Assembly: GCA_964504565.1 (NCBI GenBank)
Contig: CAZDEY010000009.1
Span: 62,001 to 126,000 of the forward strand
Reading direction: 5' to 3'
DNA from: Cesiribacter sp964504565
Lineage (GTDB): Bacteria; Bacteroidota; Bacteroidia; Cytophagales; Cyclobacteriaceae
DNA: 64,000 nt
In this document: positions 53,630 to 62,782 of the stretch, piece by piece
Layout of the letters: each line of letters starts with the position of its first letter
How positions within the stretch are numbered: position 1 is the first letter of the stretch
Translations under genes and position numbers: made by a program
Notes under the pieces: generated by a model
What the model saw: only the letters and a program-made list of their open reading frames with translations
Databases searched by the model: none
Told to the model about the DNA's origin: nothing

Positions 53630-53697
53630 AAACAAAATTGTTTGGCAGAAATTCTGCGTAGCTAACCTACTATAATTTGCAGGCATGGGCAAGCCAC

Positions 53698-54249
53698 TCA
53701 GCCAGCTTTTTGGGGTTTGAATATAATCTCACCAAGTCCCCAAATTAGTGCCAAACCTCCAATAATTAATCCAATAGCCAGCCAAGGATTATCTGGCCAA
53801 TTAATAATAGTAGATACGTGTCGGTGCAAAAACCCAATAAGCAGGGCACCCCACCAGCCAAGCTGCGATATAAAAAGCGAGAACGTAAGCCGGAACATAA
53901 ATAGCCGAGGAACCTGCTCACCTTTGTTGTAAACCTCTACTTTCTGATGGAGATAATGCAAAAGCACTCCATTGGCACCAATTAGCGCCACGAAGAAAAG
54001 TTTAATTACCAGCAGGTTATCAATTTCGCCTTTAAGAATTAGCAGAGGTATACCAGCTGCCACCATTCCAAACCAACCCGCCCAAATAAATTTTTTAGTA
54101 TGGCCACTTACGCTAATAAGTTGGGTAAAGCGAACCCGATCTTTAACCCAAAGCAAACCATACAAGTCAGTAGCGAGTACCGAACCAAAGCCTAAGATTA
54201 AAAAACTAAGGTGGATGAATAGAAAAATAAAAAATGATGTGGTTTCCAT
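53698..54249 (-). CDS. Integral membrane protein of unknown function
   Basis: 183 residues, five hydrophobic helices: FFIFLFIHLSFLILGFGSVL, FIWAGWFGMVAAGIPLLIL, LLVIKLFFVALIGANGVLLH, FRLTFSLFISQLGWWGALLI and NPWLAIGLIIGGLALIWGLG. Conserved-looking His residues (HLSF, GHTKKFIW, LLHYLHQK) would lie at helix ends, the sort of pattern seen in haem- or metal-binding membrane proteins, but no family is identified. It lies 68 nt upstream of the small lipoprotein gene. Confidence 0.78.
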   Translation of the reverse strand: METTSFFIFLFIHLSFLILGFGSVLATDLYGLLWVKDRVRFTQLISVSGHTKKFIWAGWFGMVAAGIPLLILKGEIDNLLVIKLFFVALIGANGVLLHYLHQKVEVYNKGEQVPRLFMFRLTFSLFISQLGWWGALLIGFLHRHVSTIINWPDNPWLAIGLIIGGLALIWGLGEIIFKPQKAG

Positions 54250-54370
54250 ATAGGAAGAGTTTACTAAGCAGCTAAAAAATAACCGGAAAAAGTATTGGGG
54301 CTAATATATTGAGTGTAGCTAGGCTGAACAACCGGCGTATGAAATAAAAGTTGGTAAATGAGCTAAGGCT

Positions 54371-54814
54371 TCATATTATATTAATAATATCGTCCAGGTC
54401 AATTGGCCTGCCTGAGCTTTTTTTGTTCTTTAAAAGGTCATTGTAGCTTATAAAATTAACTTTTAATCCTTCTACTTCAAATATTTGCTTATTGGAGTAA
54501 CATTCAGAAAATTTAACCCCATCTATTCCAATCAGCAAATCTAATCTTACTGGCGGGTAGCCTAGCTATACAACATTTCCTTCAGTCAAAAAGTCGCTAA
54601 TACTTAGTCCAAAAGAACCAAAACCAAATTTTTCTATACAACAAATTATTTTGTAAGCGTTTGCTTCGGTAGGATTTAACCAAATATTAAGATAGCCGGT
54701 GTAAGGAGGTTGCCCGTAAGCACCTACAGCATTATCACCAACTACTAAATATTCAACCTTTTCTTCTACTAATAACTCGACAAACTCTTTGAAGTCGGGG
54801 CTGAAGATCTTTAT
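54371..54814 (-). pseudogene. Decayed MNT-type nucleotidyltransferase
   Basis: A reading frame of 148 codons, read on the minus strand, matches the small nucleotidyltransferase family by eye: IFSPDFKEFVELL, YLVVGDNAVGAYG (family GGxAVxxHG), PPYTGYLNIWLNP (family RYTGDIDIW), FGFGSFGLSISDFL, LGYPPVRLDLLIGIDGVKF and NKKSSGRPIDLDDI. It is broken by an in-frame TAG at 54566-54568. The start codon position carries ATA (54812-54814), not ATG. The catalytic Asp pair is lost (GYLN in place of GDID/DLD). It cannot make an active enzyme. Its 5' end overlaps the small gene at 54753-54941. Confidence 0.82.
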
Positions 54815-54941
54815 TGAATTTTATATACTGTTGGCGCAAGGTTTCAATAGCCGCTAATCTTTCCTGCACAGGTTTACTCATCCAGTAGGAATAATCCGAC
54901 TGCCTGTCCTTCAAAGAAAAAATCTTTACTACTTTTTCCAT
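54753..54941 (-). CDS. Small partner protein of the decayed nucleotidyltransferase
   Basis: 62 residues: MEKVVKIFSLKDRQSDYSYW, SKPVQERLAAIETLRQQYI, and a C-terminal LQRVCRVISRR. The pattern is that of small proteins encoded directly upstream of MNT-type nucleotidyltransferases in many bacteria, a toxin-antitoxin-like arrangement by position. The frame is open and looks unbroken, while the downstream partner is dead. The last about 60 nt also encode the first residues of the pseudogene in another frame. Function is inferred by association only. Confidence 0.62.
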   Translation of the reverse strand: MEKVVKIFSLKDRQSDYSYWMSKPVQERLAAIETLRQQYIKFNKDLQPRLQRVCRVISRRKG

Positions 54942-55033
54942 TAATAAAATTATTAACTAAGACCCTCCGAGGCTCGCCAGACAAGGTTTCCCCAGACCCT
55001 AAATACTCACTATTACACGGCGGCTGCTAACTA

Positions 55034-56923
55034 CTAATAAGCCCTCACTACCTTACCTTCCATAAAATTAATAAATGCCCGATTAACTACCCGGTTGCCC
55101 CCTTTGGTAGGGAAGTTGCCGGTAAAGTACCAGTCGCCGGAATGGTTGGGTATAGCTTTATGCAGGTTGTCTACGGTTTGGTATATAACCTCTACCTCGG
55201 CCTTAATTTTATCGGTTTTAATAAGCTGAGCTATTTTGTCGCTGATTTCTTCGTCGGTAAACGGTTCGTAAACTGCTTTTACGTAGTTCGGGGCGTCAAT
55301 ATCGCTCTGTGAGGCTACGCACTTGTCGTAGGTTTCGTCCAGAATATGGTTGAGGCCGCGTTCGTTCAGCAGCGAAAGGGCGGCCCGGAACGCTATAAAA
55401 TCCTTCAAGCGGCTCATATCAATTCCGTAGCAATCGGGGTAGCGAATTTGCGGGGCTGAGCTAACTACAATAATTTTCTTAGGTTGCAGGCGGTCCAACA
55501 TCGTCAGGATGCTTTTCTCTAGGGTAGTACCGCGTACTATGGAGTCATCAATCACTACTACGGTATCCACACCTTTCTCAATAACCTCGTAGGTAGTATC
55601 GTACACGTGGGTTACCAAATCCTCGCGGTGCTCATCGTCGGTAATAAACGTCCGTAGCTTAGCATCTTTAATAACCAGCTTTTCAATCCGCGGACGGAAG
55701 CTCAGCAGTTGGTTAAATTCCTCATCGTTATACGCGCACTTATCCTTTAGGTACCCTATGCGTTCCTTAACCAGGTGTTTTTCCATTCCGTCAATCATTC
55801 CCAAAAAGCTAACTTCGGCCGTATTGGGTATAAAACTGAACACAGTATGCTTAAGGTCGTACGTTAATTTATCCAGAATTTGGGGTACCAGTAGCTGACC
55901 CAAACGCTGGCGTTCGCGGTAAATATCGGGGTCAGTACCGCGGCTAAAGTAGATGCGCTCGAAAGAACAGCTACGCTTCGGCAGACCGTGAATGAATGGC
56001 TTCTGATCGAAGCTACCGTCTTTATCAATTATCAGCGCGTGGCCGGGGGTAACTTCCTTAATTTGGTCGTACGCCACATTGAAGGCCGTTTTTATAGCCG
56101 GTTTCTCCGAGGCTACTACTACAACCTCATCATCGGCGTACCAGTAAGCCGGGCGTATGCCGGCCGGATCGCGCGCTACAAAGGAGGCTCCGTAACCGGT
56201 TAAGCCCGCCATAGCGTAGCCGCCGTCAAAATCTTTACAGGCGCGCTGTAGTACCCGCTGCAAATCCAGCTCTTCTTCAATTAATGAAGTGATCTCCTGG
56301 TTGGTATGGTCGTATTTATACTTATCGAACAGCAGTTGGTTTTCTTCGTCCAAAAAGTGGCCGATCTTTTCCATAACCGTTACGGTATCAGCGCGTTCTT
56401 TAGGGTGCTGACCAATCTTTAGCAGAATGTCGAACAAATCATCAACGTTGGTCATATTAAAATTGCCAGCAACCACCAGATTTCGGCTCCGCCAGTTATT
56501 TTGGCGCAGGAAAGGGTGGCACATCTCGATAGAGTTTTTGCCGTGGGTGCCGTAGCGCAAATGGCCCAGCCAAAGCTCGCCGGTGTAGGCATAGTGCTCC
56601 TGCAGGTATTCGGCGTTCAGGTAATTGTTACCACTTTCCTTTTTAGCCTTCTTCATTTTCTTGCCCACTTTCCGAAAAATATCAGCTATAGGTTGCTGCT
56701 CGTTAGAGCGGTAGCGGCTAATGTAGCGGTGGCCGGGCGGTACATCAATCTTAATATTAGCAACCCCGGCCCCATCCTGTCCGCGGTTGTGCTGCTTTTC
56801 CATCAATAAATAGAGCTTATTAATCGCGTAGCTGGGCGAGCCGTACTTATCAATATAGTACTGAAGCGGTTTTCGCAGTCGGATTAACGCAATGCCACAT
56901 TCGTGTTTTATCTGGTCGCTCAT
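55034..56923 (-). CDS. Amidophosphoribosyltransferase-like protein (PurF family)
   Basis: 629 residues, longer than canonical PurF (about 470-510). Glutamine amidotransferase class II domain with nucleophile Cys9 (HECGIALIRL), HNRGQDGAGVA, LWLGHLRYGTHG and GNFNMTNVDD. Phosphoribosyltransferase domain with VVVIDDSIVRGTT (PRPP loop) and SSAPQIRYPDCYGIDM. The inserts and the C-terminal about 90 residues (EEISDKIAQLIKTDKIK to KVVRAY) are typical of a second, longer PurF version in Bacteroidota. Canonical role: PRPP plus Gln to phosphoribosylamine, first step of purine synthesis; whether this long version does so is not proven. It starts inside the nuoN stop (ATGA overlap). Confidence 0.9.
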   Translation of the reverse strand: MSDQIKHECGIALIRLRKPLQYYIDKYGSPSYAINKLYLLMEKQHNRGQDGAGVANIKIDVPPGHRYISRYRSNEQQPIADIFRKVGKKMKKAKKESGNNYLNAEYLQEHYAYTGELWLGHLRYGTHGKNSIEMCHPFLRQNNWRSRNLVVAGNFNMTNVDDLFDILLKIGQHPKERADTVTVMEKIGHFLDEENQLLFDKYKYDHTNQEITSLIEEELDLQRVLQRACKDFDGGYAMAGLTGYGASFVARDPAGIRPAYWYADDEVVVVASEKPAIKTAFNVAYDQIKEVTPGHALIIDKDGSFDQKPFIHGLPKRSCSFERIYFSRGTDPDIYRERQRLGQLLVPQILDKLTYDLKHTVFSFIPNTAEVSFLGMIDGMEKHLVKERIGYLKDKCAYNDEEFNQLLSFRPRIEKLVIKDAKLRTFITDDEHREDLVTHVYDTTYEVIEKGVDTVVVIDDSIVRGTTLEKSILTMLDRLQPKKIIVVSSAPQIRYPDCYGIDMSRLKDFIAFRAALSLLNERGLNHILDETYDKCVASQSDIDAPNYVKAVYEPFTDEEISDKIAQLIKTDKIKAEVEVIYQTVDNLHKAIPNHSGDWYFTGNFPTKGGNRVVNRAFINFMEGKVVRAY

Positions 56924-58440
56924 GCCGGTATAGTCTGTACAAGAATTGATATTAAATTAAGTAGCCACTCGGGCCAAAAGAACAAAATAAGGGCGCTTAG
57001 GCTAAGAACTACCGCCCCTATCCTTTCCCATAGCAAACCAAGCGGGCGGGGGCTTTCGTTCCCTTTCTGTATAAAAAGCGCGTAGGGTATTTTTAGGTAG
57101 AAGAAGAGCGCCAAAATGGTGTTTAGTACCCCCGCGCCTAGCAGCCAGAGCAGTATTTCCTGTTGTGTATTTTGGTAACCTTGCCACAGGCCTGAAAACA
57201 GCAAAAGCTTAGCTAAGAAGCCCGAGGTGGGCGGTAAACCGGTTAACGCTACCATCACCAGCACCACTAAAACGCCAGTTAGTGGAATTTTTACACCTAA
57301 GCCCCTTAAACTTTCAATGGTATAACTACCACTGGCCTTTTTAAGAAGTTCAATTAGCAGAAAACCGGCAAAGCTCATACTGGTATAGAAAATTGCGTAG
57401 TACCAGAAAGCCTCAATGCCCCCCGCCTGAGGAATTAATAGGGCCGAAAGCAGAAACCCACTGTGGGCTACGGATGAATAGGCCATCAGGCGGCGCATAT
57501 CTTTTTGCCCTAAAGCCGCTAAGCTGCCTAATACCATAGTGAAAATTGCCAATGCTCCCAGCACCCAACGCCAGTCCAGCGGAAAATCAATAAACACCAG
57601 TTCCGCCTTAAACAAGTGAATTAAAACCCGATACAGTAATGCAAAACCAGCCAGCTTAGGCACCACGCTCATAAATGCCACGGCGGGCAGCGGCGCGCCT
57701 TCGTACACATCGGCCACCCAAAGGTGGAAGGGCGCAACGGCAGTTTTATACAGCAAACCAACCAACGCCAACATAGCCGCCAGAAGAATAGCAACCGACG
57801 ATTCGTGTTCGCTCAGCAGATTACTGAAAAACTGATAGGAGGCAACATCCAGCGTGCCGGTAAAGCCGTAGAGCAAGCTAAAGCCATAGAGCATTATAGC
57901 TGAACTAACCGCCCCAAACAGCAAGTACTTAACCCCCGCTTCGGCCCCGGCGCGCGTAAACGAAAAGCCCGTAAGCAGGTAGGCGCAAATGGAGGCCGTT
58001 TCTAAACTTAGGTAAATTAGCAGCAAGTTAGCACTGCCTGACATCAGCATAGAAGCCAGGGTAACGCCCAAAATTAGCGCGTAGTACTCGGCGGTTTGCT
58101 GCGCCCAGCGAAAGCGCCAAAGGAGTATGCAAAGTGCCGCCCCCGCCAGCGATAGCCCGCGCATGGCCAGGCTCCAGTTATCGTGCCACCACATACGGCT
58201 CATGGCCGAAACCGGCTCCGGCGTAAACCCTAATTTATACAAATCCCAACCGGCCAGACCTATAAATACAATAGTTACTATAGGTAGCAGCCAAGTTTTA
58301 ATAAGTGGCTTTCTGATAAGTATTAAATCAATAAGTAGAACTGCCAGTAAGCCGCCGGCCACCCAGGCTTCGGGCAGAAGAAGCCGGGCATCCTGCCAGA
58401 TTTGCTGTAGTAGCGCGCTGAGGGCAGGTGCTTCGTTCAT
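56920..58440 (-). CDS. nuoN: NADH-quinone oxidoreductase subunit N
   Basis: 506 residues, about 14 membrane helices. Antiporter-like subunit of complex I in the cytoplasmic membrane. Signatures: VKYLLFGAVSSAIMLYGFSL, APFHLWVADVYEGAPLPAVA with PKLAGFALLYR (proton-channel Lys), AYSSVAHSGFLL and LTGLPPTSGFLAKLLLF. It starts 1 nt after nuoM ends and its stop overlaps the next gene by 4 nt, so the purF-like gene is read from the same mRNA. Canonical length. Confidence 0.96.
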   Translation of the reverse strand: MNEAPALSALLQQIWQDARLLLPEAWVAGGLLAVLLIDLILIRKPLIKTWLLPIVTIVFIGLAGWDLYKLGFTPEPVSAMSRMWWHDNWSLAMRGLSLAGAALCILLWRFRWAQQTAEYYALILGVTLASMLMSGSANLLLIYLSLETASICAYLLTGFSFTRAGAEAGVKYLLFGAVSSAIMLYGFSLLYGFTGTLDVASYQFFSNLLSEHESSVAILLAAMLALVGLLYKTAVAPFHLWVADVYEGAPLPAVAFMSVVPKLAGFALLYRVLIHLFKAELVFIDFPLDWRWVLGALAIFTMVLGSLAALGQKDMRRLMAYSSVAHSGFLLSALLIPQAGGIEAFWYYAIFYTSMSFAGFLLIELLKKASGSYTIESLRGLGVKIPLTGVLVVLVMVALTGLPPTSGFLAKLLLFSGLWQGYQNTQQEILLWLLGAGVLNTILALFFYLKIPYALFIQKGNESPRPLGLLWERIGAVVLSLSALILFFWPEWLLNLISILVQTIPA

Positions 58441-58441
58441 A

Positions 58442-60157
58442 TTATAAGAAGCGGGTTAAAAGTCCTAAATTCTCTCTACCCCGCAGCAGTATTTCTTCCG
58501 CAAAAGAATCAGTGGTATTACTCATTAAATTGAGTAGGAAGTTGGGAAATATGCCCAGCAGCACCATTATAACTACCAGCGGAATCAGCATCAGGTACTC
58601 GTGCGCACTTAAATCGGTAAGGGAGGCAAGCCAGCTTTCTTTCCGCACATAAAACGAACCGAAGAACATACGCTGTAGCGTCCAGAGATAGTAAGCAGCC
58701 GTAACCAATAGGCCTACTAAACCAATAATAGGCAACCAGTAGCTTAGCAAGCCATTAACCGAAGGACTTCGAAATGCCCCTAAGAACACAAAAAGCTCGG
58801 CCATAAATCCGCTTAAACCTGGCAAGCCTAATGAAGCAAAGAAGGTAATGGTAACTAAAGTTGTATAAGCCGGCATTTTGGTAGCCAATCCGCGAAAATT
58901 ATCAATTTCACGATTGTGGGTTCTGTCGTAGAGAACGCCTACTAGTAAGAAAAGTGCTGCAGAAATAATTCCGTGGCTAACCATCTGGTACAAACTTCCG
59001 GTGATGCCTTCAGCAGTCAGGGCCGCTAAACCTAACAGCACGTAACCCATATGCGATACGGAACTATAGGCGATCAACTTTTTAACATCTTGCTGGGCCA
59101 GGGCATTAAAAGCGCCGTACAGAATAGAGAATACCCCTACGCCACCTACTAAACTTGCGTAGTGCACCGCCCCTTCCGGAAACAGCATATAGGGCAAGCG
59201 TAGTAAGCCGTAACCGCCAACCTTCAGCAACAAAGCCGCCAACACAACCGATACTGGCGTGGGGGCTTCAACGTGGGCATCGGGCAACCAGGTATGCACC
59301 GGAACGGCGGGCAACTTTATAGCAAAACCTACAAACAACAACAAGAACGCCAGCAAGCGAGGCGATTGGCCACCCAGGCCGTCACTAGTAAGGCTTAGTA
59401 AGCTACCCGGTATTAAGTTAGCCGGATTAGATAGGTGCAGAATATTAAAAGTATGTACCAGATTACGACCAGCCAACTCTCCCGACTCCAGTAGCAGGGG
59501 CACATCTTGTACCAAGCGGTCGGCGGCCTGCGCAGTGTATTGGGGGTCGATGCCCGAAATATACAGCCCAATAATCACTACCAGAATTAGCAGCGAACCA
59601 GCCAGGGTATACAGGAAAAATTTAATGGAAGCGTAGGCTCTTCGGGGTCCGCCCCACATACCTATCAGGAAGTACATAGGCAGCAGCATAAACTCGAAGA
59701 AAATATAAAATAGTAGCAAATCCAGCGCTACAAAACAACCTATTATGGAACCGGCCAGCAGCAAGTATAAACTAAAGTATCCTTTCTGATTCTCCCTAAT
59801 CTTCCAGGAACTGATAACCCCAATAATCAGCACCAAAGTAGATAGCAGCACCAGCGGAAAACTAATACCATCAACCCCTACAAAGTAATCTACGGCTATA
59901 GTACCCAGGCTACCCAGCTTCATCAGAAACCAGTTCGATTTTTCCACAAACTGATACGACTCTATACTGAATACACTAGAAGTGCTCTCAGGGTTAGAAT
60001 TGAAGCTAAAATATAAAATAATAGAAAGAACAAATTGAAGCAGCGTAGCGCCTAAGGCAACTACACGCGCCATTCGGGCCGGCATTAATAACACCAGCAA
60101 GCTACCCAGTAAGGGAAGGAAAATTAACCAGGAGAGAAAATGTTCGGTTAACAGCAT
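58442..60157 (-). CDS. nuoM: NADH-quinone oxidoreductase subunit M
   Basis: 571 residues. Conserved antiporter-type motifs: FFEFMLLPMYFLIGMWGG with the key Glu, PVHTWLPDAHVEAPTPVS followed by LLLKVGGYGLLR with the key Lys, AYSSVSHMGYVLLG and FASLGLPGLSGFMAE. Complex I proton-pumping subunit. Slightly longer than the E. coli protein (about 509), partly by loops near residues 220-270 (GGQSPRLLAFLLLFVG follows one). It lies between nuoL, with a 208-nt gap in which I see no gene or hairpin, and nuoN. Confidence 0.96.
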   Translation of the reverse strand: MLLTEHFLSWLIFLPLLGSLLVLLMPARMARVVALGATLLQFVLSIILYFSFNSNPESTSSVFSIESYQFVEKSNWFLMKLGSLGTIAVDYFVGVDGISFPLVLLSTLVLIIGVISSWKIRENQKGYFSLYLLLAGSIIGCFVALDLLLFYIFFEFMLLPMYFLIGMWGGPRRAYASIKFFLYTLAGSLLILVVIIGLYISGIDPQYTAQAADRLVQDVPLLLESGELAGRNLVHTFNILHLSNPANLIPGSLLSLTSDGLGGQSPRLLAFLLLFVGFAIKLPAVPVHTWLPDAHVEAPTPVSVVLAALLLKVGGYGLLRLPYMLFPEGAVHYASLVGGVGVFSILYGAFNALAQQDVKKLIAYSSVSHMGYVLLGLAALTAEGITGSLYQMVSHGIISAALFLLVGVLYDRTHNREIDNFRGLATKMPAYTTLVTITFFASLGLPGLSGFMAELFVFLGAFRSPSVNGLLSYWLPIIGLVGLLVTAAYYLWTLQRMFFGSFYVRKESWLASLTDLSAHEYLMLIPLVVIMVLLGIFPNFLLNLMSNTTDSFAEEILLRGRENLGLLTRFL

Positions 60158-60365
60158 TCAGTGAGCGTTGGGAGCCGTTAGCAAGGGCTTAACCGGCAGG
60201 CTACGTTCAAGGTGCGAAGATAGAAAAAACAGGGGGAAAATTAGCGAAGTTAGAAATAGATTGATGCTAAGTTACCTGCAGCCAGACTACCCGTCCGGAA
60301 AGTCCTTTGAATTAACTAGTCACTCGTCAGGAGTCTGGGGGCGCATAGCCGAGCGACTGTCAAAC

Positions 60366-62480
60366 CTATATCACCCACCACAGCAGCAATAAAATCACTG
60401 CCCCGGCCAGAATTATTAAGTAGCGCTGAATCTGACCACTTTGCACACCCCGCACTATATTTCCGCTCTGCCCGACGGTCCAAACGCCTAAATTAACTAT
60501 ACCGTCTACCAGCCAGCGGTCGGCCCAGGCGAGTACATGACTGAGGATTACAGTTGAAGCACCAAATGTATTTATTAGCCAGTCAAGTATACGTTTATCA
60601 ATCCATTTGGCCAGCAACGAAAGCCACCGCCCCATCCTAATGAAGGTGGTTTCGTAAAGGGCATCTAAATACCAATTATTGTGCGAAAGGCGGCAATAGC
60701 GCTGTTTAAAGTTAAAGTGAATGGTGTAGAACTCGCCCCGGCCATTGAATAAGTGGTAAATAAAGTATGCTAGAAGTAAACCTACAACAGAAAGCCCCAC
60801 CGAAACCCAGGCAGTAAATGAATGAAAATACCCGGCCGTTTCCCGTATGCTGAACAACCAGTTGGCAACCCCATAATTCTGCCCCGAACCGGGCAGGGCA
60901 GGCGCAGCTGCCGACCAAGAATTGAGCAACCAAGCCTGCTCGCTACTAACAAGGGTGTAACTAAACGGCAAAGCCAGCGAAAGCACCGCCAGTATAGTTA
61001 GTGGAACTCTCATTCGCCAGTTAACATCCTTAAGCTGGTTAAATGTAGCGGCAGGTACTTTAGTAATTCCAAAGAAAACAAAAAATAGCTGACGCCCCAT
61101 ATAAATAGCCGTCATTACTGCGGTAACAAATCCACTTAACGGAACCAGCCATACCAAAATTCCCCATTGGCTTCTACTAACTTCAGCCCAGGCTAAGGCT
61201 TGGGTAAGTATAGCATCTTTAGAAATAAACCCGCTAAAAACGGGCAAACCCGCCAGCGCCAACATACAAAACAGGTAAGCAAAAAAGGTAAGAGGAAGCT
61301 TATGCTTTAAGCCGCCCATATTTCGCATATCCTGCGCATCAAAAGCTTCGTGCGTTATATGCTGAGCCTTATGCAGCGCGTGGATAACCGCCCCGGCCGA
61401 CAGGAACAACCCAGCCTTAAAAAAAGCGTGGGTAGTAAGGTGAAAGAAACCCGCCTCAGGGCTACCGGTTCCAATTCCAATAAACATATAGCCTAGCTGG
61501 CTGATGGTAGAAAACGCCAGAACCCGCTTAATATCGTGCTGGGTAAAAGCGGTAAAGGCTCCCATAAAGGCGGTTATTGCGCCAATTACAGCTACCATTG
61601 TTAAGACCTCGGGCGTTAGTAACGGAAAAACCCGCACCAATAAATACACACCGGCCGCCACCATAGTAGCCGCGTGCAGCAATGCCGAAACCGGGGTTGG
61701 ACCCTGCATAGCATCAGGCAGCCAAATTTGTAATGGAAATTGGGCTGACTTACCAATTGCCCCCATCACTAATCCTATTCCAATCAGTGTGAGCATAAAC
61801 TCCGGTAAAGCAGCAGAACTTCCCGCCGTACCAATAATCCATTCTCCACCTCGAATAACGCTTTCCGGCATAAGGTTTAGCAATTCGGGCAAGCTAAGCG
61901 TACCGAAGGCCGCGTATAAAATAGCCAGTGCCATCAGAAACCCTGCGTCTCCAATGCGATTGACTAAAAAGGCTTTTTTGGCGGCATTAGCGGCGCGGGC
62001 TTTTTGCCTCCAGAAGCCAATTAATAAGTACGAACTCAACCCTACTCCTTCCCAAAAGCAAAAAATAACCAATAGGTTATTGGCCATTACAATGCCTAGC
62101 ATACTAAAGCTGAATATTCCTAAATATCCAAAATATTGCCGCAGCCGGGCATCGCCCTGCATATATTCGGTTGAAAAAAGCTGCACCAAAAAGCCGATAA
62201 AGCAAACCAGAAACGTAAGAACTGCCGCCGGCAGGTTTATCCAAAGCCCAAATGTAAATAGGTTATCAGCCAGAGTAAACCAAGGGTAGCTTAGGTTAAT
62301 GCTACTGCCTAGCATTACCTGAGCAAGAAGCAAAGCAGCACCCAGGGTAGAGATTAGAGAAAAACCCACCGCCACCCTGGCAGGCTTACGAACCGGCGCA
62401 GCCAAAAGTACTACCCCTTGTAATAAAAGTAATAGCAGAACTGTCAGGCCAAGAAGCAGAACCAGATTTTCCGAAAGCAT
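60366..62480 (-). CDS. nuoL: NADH-quinone oxidoreductase subunit L
   Basis: 704 residues. Motifs: FCFWEGVGLSSYLLIGFW with the key Glu, QIWLPDAMQGPTPVSALLHAATM with the usual LPDAM-GPTPVSALLHAATM block, FSTISQLGYMFIGIG, HAFFKAGLFLSAGAVIHAL and LAGLPVFSGFISKDAIL. The C-terminus ends with a membrane helix after a long lateral segment, as in the family. Longest subunit of the membrane arm. Its ATG shares one base with the nuoK stop (TGATG), and a 208-nt gap separates it from nuoM. Confidence 0.97.
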   Translation of the reverse strand: MLSENLVLLLGLTVLLLLLLQGVVLLAAPVRKPARVAVGFSLISTLGAALLLAQVMLGSSINLSYPWFTLADNLFTFGLWINLPAAVLTFLVCFIGFLVQLFSTEYMQGDARLRQYFGYLGIFSFSMLGIVMANNLLVIFCFWEGVGLSSYLLIGFWRQKARAANAAKKAFLVNRIGDAGFLMALAILYAAFGTLSLPELLNLMPESVIRGGEWIIGTAGSSAALPEFMLTLIGIGLVMGAIGKSAQFPLQIWLPDAMQGPTPVSALLHAATMVAAGVYLLVRVFPLLTPEVLTMVAVIGAITAFMGAFTAFTQHDIKRVLAFSTISQLGYMFIGIGTGSPEAGFFHLTTHAFFKAGLFLSAGAVIHALHKAQHITHEAFDAQDMRNMGGLKHKLPLTFFAYLFCMLALAGLPVFSGFISKDAILTQALAWAEVSRSQWGILVWLVPLSGFVTAVMTAIYMGRQLFFVFFGITKVPAATFNQLKDVNWRMRVPLTILAVLSLALPFSYTLVSSEQAWLLNSWSAAAPALPGSGQNYGVANWLFSIRETAGYFHSFTAWVSVGLSVVGLLLAYFIYHLFNGRGEFYTIHFNFKQRYCRLSHNNWYLDALYETTFIRMGRWLSLLAKWIDKRILDWLINTFGASTVILSHVLAWADRWLVDGIVNLGVWTVGQSGNIVRGVQSGQIQRYLIILAGAVILLLLWWVI

Positions 62481-62782
62481 CAGCCGTTTAATTCGTTTAA
62501 TTTATCCAGATCGGCGGTTTTATAGTAGCGGTACACCCGCATAACCAGTGCTAAGGCAACTGCCGCCTCGGCCGCCGCTACTACCATTACAAAAAGCGAC
62601 ATTATTTGGCCCTGTAATCCGGCATCGTAGCGACTAAAGGCTACCAGGTTCAAATTTGCCGCGTTTAGCATTAGTTCCAAGCCTATAAGCACTGCTATGG
62701 CGTTGCGGCGAGTTATTACCACCGCTAAACCAATACAGAATAATACTGCCGCCACCACCAAGTAATTCGATAAGGGGATCAT
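62480..62782 (-). CDS. nuoK: NADH-quinone oxidoreductase subunit K
   Basis: 100 residues, three membrane helices. The two functional Glu residues are in their usual places, Glu36 (AVLIGLELMLNAANLNLVA) and Glu72 (FVMVVAAAEAAVALALV). Overlaps nuoJ by 4 nt (ATGA) and shares one base with nuoL. Part of the membrane arm of complex I. Confidence 0.98.
   Translation of the reverse strand: MIPLSNYLVVAAVLFCIGLAVVITRRNAIAVLIGLELMLNAANLNLVAFSRYDAGLQGQIMSLFVMVVAAAEAAVALALVMRVYRYYKTADLDKLNELNG

Noticed and set aside
60158..60365. Possible missing gene between nuoL and nuoM
   Set aside because: No frame with coding character or start signal; a 74-codon plus-strand frame there is without any recognisable feature.
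61504..62289. 261-codon open frame on the plus strand
   Set aside because: It is antisense to nuoL, whose conserved motifs fill the same DNA; the translation is Ser/Pro/Lys-rich without any domain, as expected of a shadow frame.
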